From contig JANSWY010000002.1 in the NCBI GenBank assembly GCA_024743255.1, forward strand, positions 62,001-126,000: DNA of 64,000 bases. The letters are read 5' to 3'. The position numbers and the translations under genes were made by a program. Source of the DNA: a bacterium (lineage in GTDB: Bacteria > Bacteroidota > Bacteroidia > Cytophagales > Cyclobacteriaceae). How positions within the stretch are numbered: position 1 is the stretch's first letter; every line of letters starts with the position of its first letter. Positions 35,039 through 43,800 of the stretch are shown here, piece by piece. The notes beneath the pieces were generated by a model. The model saw only the letters and a list, made by a program, of their open reading frames with translations, searched no databases and was not told where the DNA came from.

Positions 35039-37926
35039 AAATACTATTAAACCATATCGCATTAGTAGTTTGTGTGATGGCCTCAAGTACCTTGATAGCA
35101 CAAAAAAGAACTTACCCAGTTCAACTTCCATCATTTTCGTTTTTTAATGAAAATTATAAAATCTCAGCTGAACTAACAGGATATGATGAGTACAAAATAA
35201 AGATTGAAAAAGAAGGAGCCACATCTCCTGAAGAATTCACTCTGACCCCATTGACAGCTGAGAAGTTTCAGGAAATTGTGGTAAAACGTTTTAATAATCT
35301 TCATGGGACTGCATTGTCAAAAGATGAAAATGACAAGTTGATTTTGGAAATAAATCAACTTTTTTATGCGTTTCGCGCGGCAGATATCGCTATCAATAAT
35401 TTGGATGATACCCCCGATGTTGTTGATATAGACTTTAGTTCCGAATTATACATTTCAAAGAACATACAAGACATCAATAGAAGAGTTAAAGACTATATAA
35501 AAACTATTAAGAAGTATAAGCAAGCTCAGATCAATGTAGATGGCCTAACAAGCAGTATTGATTCTCTACAAAACATCTATTTAGGTAATAACAACGACGA
35601 TCTAACTAAAAGAAAAGAATACTTAAAAGGACTTAAGGAAATAATTATCAAGAGGACAAATTCAAAACCAAATTTGGTTAACAAAGACATTGATAAAATC
35701 CTTATTGAAATTGAGAAGTTAGAAACTGAATTAAGTAAAGATGAATTCGATCTTGAGAAGGAAACTACTAAAATTTTGAAATTAGTAGAGGGAATAAACA
35801 CAACTTCGGCTGTTATCGAAAGATACCAATTCTTAAAAGATTGGTCTCACAATTCTGGTAAATTCATTTATCGTGGAAGGAGTCTTAATAGAAGAAGAGC
35901 AAAAAAGCTCCTAAAAAAACAAATAATTGAAAGCACTTATAGTGAAACAAAAGAAGCGTATCTCGATAAAAAGCAAAAATATGAAACCGTAAAAAGTCTG
36001 CAGTCAAAAATTGTTGAGATGGAAGGACAGGATCGCCAAAACATAAAAGATCAGGTTGCGGCAAAAGCAAGCATAAGTAAATTAAGATCTTCGGCCAACA
36101 AAAAAAAATTGTCGATTAATCAATATTATGCATTTCTATCTAATCTGAGTAGTGTTTTACTCCAGGATAATCAGGGTCCATTTGAAACTTTCTTAAGAAC
36201 TGTTAGGGAATCAACAGATAATAACATCAATGAAGACTTCTTTCCAAATGAGGCACAATTGATCGAATGGGCAGGATTATCGGCTAAGATAAGTTCCCTG
36301 AACCCTTCATTAAATATCTCTAGAGATAGTCTGACGAGTCTCACATCTAAACAAATTGATAGCATCTATAATAACAGAAGCGATCAAACAGATTTAAATA
36401 GTTTGCTCGCAATTGCTGTGAACAAAAAGCATTTTGGATATTCATATAGTATTGACTCAATCAGCCAAATGATACAAGCAGTTGCTAATAATTACAAATT
36501 TCTAATAGAGAATACAAAAAGTATTACCGACCTTGAGCAAGAGATAAAAAATTATGAAAAGCTAATATCAAGTAACAAGGAAACATACGACCAAATTGCA
36601 TCAGAGCTTAATATTCCCCTTGATAAAAAGTCAGTTACTAAATCAGTAGAAGAGGCTAAAGCATTACTGTTGGATTCAAAAAGAGATTTGCCTCAAATCA
36701 ATTTGAAAATAAAGGAAATCGAAATGGAGTTCAATAATGGCTTCATTGAAAATATGCATGTTATCGGAATAATGGACATAAACGGAACTGAACCAAGCGA
36801 AAACGATAGCACAAGTGAGGACCCAATTCGGATTAAGCTGGAAAACTACAATCCTATCGGTTTTTCAAGAAAGTATGATTTCAATAGATTCAACAAAATA
36901 TTCTTATTTGGATCAGCTACAATATCAGGTGAAATACTGGAATATAAACTACGCCTTTCAGATCTCTTTCCATTAATAAACGAAACATTTGCTGTTGACA
37001 GAAGGGATTATAGCCCTAAGAATGGAGTTACCAAAATAGTAGTAGACCCCACCAAAGAAAAACTTTCGCTTTCATTAACTAAAGAAAAAACTTCGAGGCT
37101 TTTTGAAGCGAGAGTCTATAGTGATTTTATTGGATTTGATCAGGATAACCCCAATGGTTTGATTCAAACCGAAATCAGCAAAAATTTACCGATTATAACG
37201 AGGAGGCATTATTGGACTGCAGTAAAAGTCAACTGGGGGTTTCTAAATTTTGTGGAACCCTTTGTAATACTTTCTAAATTGGAGGAAAGCAATAAAAACC
37301 TGGGCATATCAAACTTAAATCGCTTCATAAGTGGTGATTACGAACCTATTAAGTATGCCCGAACTCTTGATTTGAAACAAAGAGAATCCTTCAGTACCGG
37401 TTTCTTGATTAATGCAGTAACATTGGACGTACCTTTGTGGAAGTCAACTGTTGAGCTTAGCTCCTTCTTTTCCTATGGTATCACACCTGCGCAAGACAGC
37501 ATAAGAACTTTTGTTAATAATGAGGTAGTTACCAGTGATAACTTGCAAGAGTTTAGAGTTGATACTTATTCCGCTGGACCTGAAGTCAACTGGATTATAA
37601 AAACAGACGAAAGGTACAGATTTCATGTTACCTACAGACACAATTTATTTTGGGCAAGAAACAATGACTTCATACAGGTTGCAGAGCTTAATAGATTTGA
37701 AGAGAACAGGGATAAAGGTAATAACCGCCATCAATTCAACTCAGTTGAGTTAGGTGCGACACTGAAGACATCTGAAACTTCCTCTGGAAGACTATTTTTC
37801 AGATATCGGTACAATTGGCAACAAGACTTCTGGAGAACCGGGTTTAATCAAGTACAGGTTGGGTATTCTTTTTACATATTGGGAAGAAATGAACAAAGTA
37901 CACCGCAATCCTCAGACAGCAAATAA
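35035..37926 (+). CDS. Large coiled-coil outer-membrane barrel protein F
   Basis: A 963-residue protein beginning at GTG. Signal peptide MKILLNHIALVVCVMASSTLIA; an N-terminal beta domain (about 25-95); a long helical, Lys/Glu-rich coiled-coil part (about 100-590) with repeated SIDSLQN/EIEKLETEL heptad patterns; then a C-terminal third (about 620-950) of alternating amphipathic strands, such as WTAVKVNWGFLNFVEPFV, RYRFHVTYRHNLFWARN and GRLFFRYRYNWQQDFWRTGF, ending in FNQVQVGYSFYILG, as expected for an outer-membrane beta-barrel. Joined to lipoprotein E by overlapping stop and start. No named family recognised. It closes the caspase region and may anchor or gate it; that role is inference. Confidence 0.8.
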   Translation: MKILLNHIALVVCVMASSTLIAQKRTYPVQLPSFSFFNENYKISAELTGYDEYKIKIEKEGATSPEEFTLTPLTAEKFQEIVVKRFNNLHGTALSKDENDKLILEINQLFYAFRAADIAINNLDDTPDVVDIDFSSELYISKNIQDINRRVKDYIKTIKKYKQAQINVDGLTSSIDSLQNIYLGNNNDDLTKRKEYLKGLKEIIIKRTNSKPNLVNKDIDKILIEIEKLETELSKDEFDLEKETTKILKLVEGINTTSAVIERYQFLKDWSHNSGKFIYRGRSLNRRRAKKLLKKQIIESTYSETKEAYLDKKQKYETVKSLQSKIVEMEGQDRQNIKDQVAAKASISKLRSSANKKKLSINQYYAFLSNLSSVLLQDNQGPFETFLRTVRESTDNNINEDFFPNEAQLIEWAGLSAKISSLNPSLNISRDSLTSLTSKQIDSIYNNRSDQTDLNSLLAIAVNKKHFGYSYSIDSISQMIQAVANNYKFLIENTKSITDLEQEIKNYEKLISSNKETYDQIASELNIPLDKKSVTKSVEEAKALLLDSKRDLPQINLKIKEIEMEFNNGFIENMHVIGIMDINGTEPSENDSTSEDPIRIKLENYNPIGFSRKYDFNRFNKIFLFGSATISGEILEYKLRLSDLFPLINETFAVDRRDYSPKNGVTKIVVDPTKEKLSLSLTKEKTSRLFEARVYSDFIGFDQDNPNGLIQTEISKNLPIITRRHYWTAVKVNWGFLNFVEPFVILSKLEESNKNLGISNLNRFISGDYEPIKYARTLDLKQRESFSTGFLINAVTLDVPLWKSTVELSSFFSYGITPAQDSIRTFVNNEVVTSDNLQEFRVDTYSAGPEVNWIIKTDERYRFHVTYRHNLFWARNNDFIQVAELNRFEENRDKGNNRHQFNSVELGATLKTSETSSGRLFFRYRYNWQQDFWRTGFNQVQVGYSFYILGRNEQSTPQSSDSK

Positions 37927-38031
37927 ACTTATCGATTAACTACTTCAGAAGTTCAAAACAGTATTTCAGAAAGTTAGATTCACTCACTATTATTTTTTCC
38001 TTACTATTGCTTTTCGGAAATCTAATATTGA

Positions 38032-40026
38032 ATGCCTTCAATGAAACAATTGTTAGGAACACTTCTAATTGCATTCGTTGCAACAGCTACTTTTGCTCAA
38101 CCTCCAAAACGAGATGAGTTATTTGGCAAACTTCGATCTATCGATGGTAATGACAGCAGCAAAGCACAGATTCTAAATACAATCGCAAGAACTTATGTTC
38201 GAGAGCATAAGGATTCAGCTATCATCTATTTTCATTCTGCAATCAAACTCGCAAATCAGCAAGACGCTCATCTATTGGAGGTTAATACACTTAGTTTCCT
38301 TAGCATGACCCATGCACTTTATGGTCAATATGACTCGGCTATTTATCACCTTAAAAACGCCAAAAATATAAGCCAGAACCACAATTTGGATTCAGCCTTG
38401 CATCAGGTATATTTCGGTTTAGGCAATGTGGTTGAAAGTACTGGTGACTTAACAACAGCACTAGAAAATTATATCAAAGCTTTAAAGTACTTTGACTCTA
38501 ATAAAATGTATAAAAGCGCTACCAGGGCAAAAGCCAATATGGCCTATATCTATATGAAAACTAATGACCTGGATAAAGCTTATCAACTTACTATAGAAAG
38601 CAATTCATTCTATCAGGAAGTTGGAGCCACACGTCAATTGATGAATGGTTACTCAAGGCTAGGCACCATATTTTCATTACAAAGCAGATTTGACAGCAGT
38701 ATATATTATGCAAATAAGGCATTAGACATTGCAATATCCATGAAGGATAAGCTTACTGTAAATACACTAACCATGAATTTGGCAAATGCCCAATTCAAAT
38801 CTAAAGATTACAAATCCTCTGCAGAAAATTATGAGCAAGTAGTGCCATATCTAGAAAATGAAGCTAAAAACCCAGGTGATCTATTGAATATTTACTCGAG
38901 CCTTATGGTATGTAAAATGATTGCTGGAACTAACAAAGAATCATACTATTATGCCGAAAAAGCAAACGAGATATTACCGGAGGTAACTAAATATATTGAT
39001 CGCATGGGCCTTTATAAAAATTTGTTCATGAGAGATTCAATTAGAGGAGATTTAAATGGAGCCATTTCAAATTATCAACAATACATTCAATTGAAAGATA
39101 GCCTTTTTAATGAAGAGAAATCCAATCAGATTACTTTAATGGAAACCAGGTTCAAAACAGAAAAGGTAGAAGCGGAAAAGACATTAGCAGAAAACAGAGC
39201 CGAACTAGCCGAATCAGAGAGTCAAAGAAACATGTTCCTTTTTACAGGAGCCTTGACTATTTCCATCTTGATTGTGTTAGTCGCTATTTTCTACAACAGT
39301 AAACTTAAGCAGACCAAAAGGGCAGAAATCGCCATGATAGAGCTTAAATCTTCGCAGAAACAACTGGCATTAGAAAAGCAATATCGAGATAGTGAGCTCA
39401 AGGCGCTAAAGGCTCAAATGAATCCTCACTTTATATTCAATGTGCTTAATTCAATTCAGGAGTTTATTATAATGAACCAAAAGGAACTTGCCAGCGACTA
39501 TTTAGCAACTTTTGCAGATCTGATTCGGAGCTATCTTCATTTTAGTAACAAAGGGTACATTTCATTAGAAGAGGAAGCAGAAACGCTGGAAAAATATCTT
39601 GAGCTTGAGGCCCTTCGTTTTGGAGATGGGTTTAGCTATTCAATTAATATTAATGATGAATTGCCTTCTGAAGATTATAGAATCCCCACCATGATCATTC
39701 AGCCATATGTTGAAAATGCGATCAAGCATGGTCTATTCGGCAAAAAAGGAGATCGAACTCTTACTGTTGATTTCACCATGACTGAAAGTGGCGATTTGAA
39801 CTGCTTAGTTACAGATAATGGCATTGGGAGGGAAGCGGCACAAAAAATAAAAGAATCTAAAAGCAGCTATCACAAATCATTTGCAATGGAGGCTACTGCC
39901 ACCAGGCTAGAATTATTCAATCAAAGATCATTGAAAAAGATTGATGTGGAAATAATTGATTTAATTGATGTTGATGGCAATGCAAATGGAACACAGGTCA
40001 ATCTTATAATCCCTTCTCAATCATAA
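38032..40026 (+). CDS. TPR-containing LytS-type histidine kinase
   Basis: Sensor kinase of 664 residues. A second ATG nine bases later (38041) gives a tidier signal peptide (MKQLLGTLLIAFVATATFA) and may be the true start. TPR-like helices run to about residue 350, then a coiled coil, one membrane helix (about 400-420), and the His_kinase/HATPase pair typical of LytS/YehU: LKAQMNPHFIFNVLNSIQ with His466, then PTMIIQPYVENAIKHGLFGK and DNGIGREAA. Three bases separate it from the LytTR regulator gene. The layout parallels the kinase at the left end of the window, although the catalytic domain class differs. Confidence 0.94.
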   Translation: MPSMKQLLGTLLIAFVATATFAQPPKRDELFGKLRSIDGNDSSKAQILNTIARTYVREHKDSAIIYFHSAIKLANQQDAHLLEVNTLSFLSMTHALYGQYDSAIYHLKNAKNISQNHNLDSALHQVYFGLGNVVESTGDLTTALENYIKALKYFDSNKMYKSATRAKANMAYIYMKTNDLDKAYQLTIESNSFYQEVGATRQLMNGYSRLGTIFSLQSRFDSSIYYANKALDIAISMKDKLTVNTLTMNLANAQFKSKDYKSSAENYEQVVPYLENEAKNPGDLLNIYSSLMVCKMIAGTNKESYYYAEKANEILPEVTKYIDRMGLYKNLFMRDSIRGDLNGAISNYQQYIQLKDSLFNEEKSNQITLMETRFKTEKVEAEKTLAENRAELAESESQRNMFLFTGALTISILIVLVAIFYNSKLKQTKRAEIAMIELKSSQKQLALEKQYRDSELKALKAQMNPHFIFNVLNSIQEFIIMNQKELASDYLATFADLIRSYLHFSNKGYISLEEEAETLEKYLELEALRFGDGFSYSININDELPSEDYRIPTMIIQPYVENAIKHGLFGKKGDRTLTVDFTMTESGDLNCLVTDNGIGREAAQKIKESKSSYHKSFAMEATATRLELFNQRSLKKIDVEIIDLIDVDGNANGTQVNLIIPSQS

Positions 40027-40029
40027 CTT

Positions 40030-40776
40030 ATGAAAGCAATAATCATAGACGATGAAGAAAAAGCCAGAAACTTATTAAGGGTTTTGATTCAGGAAAACTG
40101 CAAAAAAATTACTGAAATCCATGAAGCTGACAGGCTTTTGAAAGGAGTGGAATTAATTAAAGCACACCAACCACAAATTGTGTTTTTAGATATTGAGATG
40201 CCTGGAAACTCAGGTTTAGAAATACTGGATTACATCAATAAGGATGACTACAATTTCGAAATTATATTTACCACTGCCTACAGCGAATATGCAATTAAAG
40301 CCATTCAACTATCTGCAATAGACTACTTGCTGAAACCAATTAGAGGATCTAAAGTCAAAGACGCTGTTGATAAGGCATTAGGAATGATCGGAAAATCAAA
40401 AATCAATCAGCGTCTTGATGAATTACGAGGTGTACTAAAATCAAATGAATTCAAGAAAATTGGTCTTCCTGTTAATGATGGAATTGAGTTCGTAGCTTTT
40501 AAAGATATCATTATGCTGGAAGCTGATGGGATGTACACAAAAATTGATACAGTGGATCGACAAATACTTATTAGTAAACCGCTTAAGCATTTTGATGAAT
40601 TGCTGGGAAGCATAAAAACATTTTATCGACCTCATAGATCATATCTGGTTAATCTTCTACATATTAAAAAGTACGTAAAATCTGATGGCGGCTATATTCT
40701 GATGGATAATGACCGATCTGTATCGTTATCTAAGGATCGAACCGAAGAATTTATAACATTGATGCAAGAGCTGTAA
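40030..40776 (+). CDS. LytTR-family response regulator
   Basis: A 248-residue regulator. Receiver domain with IIIDDEEKAR and phosphoacceptor Asp54 (FLDIEMPGNSG), then a LytTR DNA-binding domain (about 150-248) with IMLEADGMYTKI and FYRPHRSYLVNLLHIKKYV. Partner of the adjacent LytS-type kinase. LytTR domains bind direct repeats; no convincing repeat was found in the 121 bases before the next gene. Confidence 0.95.
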   Translation: MKAIIIDDEEKARNLLRVLIQENCKKITEIHEADRLLKGVELIKAHQPQIVFLDIEMPGNSGLEILDYINKDDYNFEIIFTTAYSEYAIKAIQLSAIDYLLKPIRGSKVKDAVDKALGMIGKSKINQRLDELRGVLKSNEFKKIGLPVNDGIEFVAFKDIIMLEADGMYTKIDTVDRQILISKPLKHFDELLGSIKTFYRPHRSYLVNLLHIKKYVKSDGGYILMDNDRSVSLSKDRTEEFITLMQEL

Positions 40777-40862
40777 ATTCTGTTTAGAAGATCATCAGGA
40801 TGCTTTAAAAACTGAAAATGGCATTTCAGAAATTGGCCTGGAAATAAGCTTCAATGCGCCGG

Positions 40863-40870
40863 TAGTTTTG
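40863..40870 (+). promoter_or_regulatory. -7 promoter box for the second giant surface protein
   Basis: TAGTTTTG fits the Bacteroidota TAnnTTTG consensus exactly and lies 27 bases before the chosen ATG at 40898. This argues against the TTG (40868) and ATG (40877) upstream of it as real starts. Confidence 0.5.
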
Positions 40871-40897
40871 GTTAAAATGTTATTAAACGAAACTACA

Positions 40898-43800
40898 ATG
40901 AAGCTAAAATTCACACTTTTCTTCTTACTACTTGTAATGGTGGGTGTAGCTCACGCTCAAATTCCAATTACAGAATATTTTTTCACAGATGGTTCATTAG
41001 ATGATCATAGAAATGACACGAACGCACTTGTTCAAACTGGCACTTCAATGACTATTGTAAGCGATCGTGACAGTTACTCAAATCAAGCTGTAACACTCAA
41101 TGGTGATGTCCTGCAATCAGTAAGTGCAACCAAAAGATCAAACTACTCTGTTTCTTTTTGGATGAATACAAGTACTGATGATTCTATAGATCGGTATATT
41201 GTTGATCAATATGGTTCTATTGGATACAGATTCCGGCTGCAGGATGGAGATCTTAAAGTCTATGGTAGATATATCTATGTCAATGATCAGGTGCGATATT
41301 CTCAAGGAACCAACCTAACTAAAACTGATATAGCGGATGGACAATGGCACCATGTTGTACTTACAATGCAGGTTTCATTTAATGCCACCCTTAATGGAAA
41401 ACAACCAAAAGTATTTTACCGACTTTACGTCGATAATGTATTGATCCAAACTACTGATCCAATAGTTGGTACTGTCGAATATGGAACAAACGAATATAGA
41501 ATAATTGATGCCACGCCAGTGTCCATTGGGTCATCCCAGGACATGTCTGCAGACAATTATACGGACCAAATTGATGACGTTCGTTTATACGCAAAAACTT
41601 TATCAGCTGCAGAAATTGAGACTATTTATGATCAAAGAACAGCACCACTTAAAATTTATGTAAATGGCTCAGCAACAGGCACAAATGATGGCACATCCTG
41701 GACTAATGCTTATACAGAAATGGTTACAGCTACAGATAGCGCAACCGCAGTAGGAGATGAAATTTGGGTTGCCGCAGGAACTTATAAACCAGATGTATCT
41801 AACAGAACTAAAGCATTTGTAGTAAATGAAGGTGTCTCGATTTATGGAGGTTTTTCAGGAACAGAATCTGCTCTGGATTCAAGGGATTGGATTACTAATC
41901 AAACTATTCTTTCAGGTGATTTATCGGGAAATGATGATAGCGACATTAGCTATAATAATGCTTTAAGGTCAGATAATAGCTATCGAGTAGTACATGTTAC
42001 TGGAAGTGGTGTAACTATTGATGGAATAACTGTTTCTTCTGGGCAAGCCAACAATACAAATAACAACTTGTACAATCGTGGTGGCTTACTTTACAAAGAG
42101 AATTATACAACAAGCATAACCTTAAGAAATTCCAAATTTCAAAACGGTGTATCCAACAGGGAAGGAGCATTGTTTTTACCAATTGGAAATGATGAGAGTA
42201 CGGTAGAAATAACGAATTGTGTTATAAGTAACAATTTTGGAAGGTACTCTGCTGGTGTAGGCATGACTAACACTTCAGGTGGTGAAGTTGATGCGAAAAT
42301 TTACAATTCACTCTTCTTTGGAAATGTTGCGGGTGATATCAGCAGTGGAGATGGATTTGCAGGTAGCAGTATAGGTGCTTTTGCAAATGACGGAACAGTA
42401 AATCTGGAAGTCATCAATTGTACCTTTACAGCAAACGAAGATCTAGGTACATCAGCTTCAATAGATGAAGGTACAATTTTACTTCGAAGATTGAATAATA
42501 ACAGTACGGCCACTTTAAATGTCATTTTTCACAACAACATTTTTCATAACAATCTTACAGATGGAGGAGCAGTAAATACGCAACAAGTGGGGCTATTTAA
42601 CAGAGCATCCAACTTAATAAATCAGATTACGGCTACTCATAACATTATCAATCAGGACTTGTCTTCTAAAGCAAGCTCAAGTACAATATCTAATAACATA
42701 GATCAAGATCCTTTATTTACAGATGCTTCAAATAATGACTACACTCTACAAGCTTCATCCCCGGCAGTTGATGCAGGAGATAATGGCCAGGTTCCGGCAA
42801 CACTATTATCTGACTTAGCAAGGAGTAATAGAACTCATAATAGCACTGTTGATTTAGGAGTATATGAGTATGGCTCAACACCTAGAAACTTTGTGCCTCC
42901 ATCAGCAATCACACAAGATATTACGGTTGAACTGGACGCTTCAGGAGATGTGACTATTACACCTTCTCAAATCAATAATGGTTCATCAGATGATGATACA
43001 CCAACAAATGATCTTCAACTAGCGCTTGATATAACATCATTTTCGTGTGATGATCTTGGAAATCAAACTGTAGCACTATCAGTAACCGATAATAGTGGAA
43101 ATACCAGCACTGCCACAGCAACTGTTACGGTTGAAGACAATTTGGCACCAGATGCTATTTCCCAGGATTTCACTGCACAGCTGGATGCTGATGGAAATGT
43201 GTCTATCACAGCTACTGATTTGGATAATGGCTCTTCGGATAACTGTACCGCGCAAGAAGATTTAGCATTGTCCTTAGATTTAACAAGTTTCACGTGTTCA
43301 GACTTAGGGACTCATTCAGTAACACTGACTGTTGAGGACGAATCAGGAAACCAATCCACAAGTACTTCTACGGTTACAGTTATTGACAATACAGCGCCAT
43401 CTGTATCTGCCCAGAATGTAGCTCTTGTATTAGATGCTTCTGGTAACGCTACATTATCAACTTCCCAGGTTAGTACTGGAACTTCAGACAATTGTACCAG
43501 CTCAGGAGACATTACATTAAGTTTGAATAAAACAACCTTTACTTGCAGTGACATAGGAAATACTATCGTAACGCTTACAGCAGAAGACGCATCAGGAAAT
43601 CAAGGTACAGCAACAGCAACGATCACAGTATCGGAACAGGTAGCACCTGCTGCTGTTGCTCAGGACATTACTGTTCAATTAGGCAGTAATGGACTTGTTT
43701 CTGTTGACCCTGAAGATGTTAACAATGGTTCCTCCGATAATTGTACAAGTGCTACAGACCTTATTTTTACCCTTAATGAATCCAGCTTTGATTGCTCTGA

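Noticed and set aside
40777-40897. LytTR-type direct repeat upstream of the second giant gene
   Set aside because: No pair of matching 9-base repeats with 10-13-base spacing was found; only a short ATTTC-A-GAAAT palindrome (40823-40833), likely by chance.
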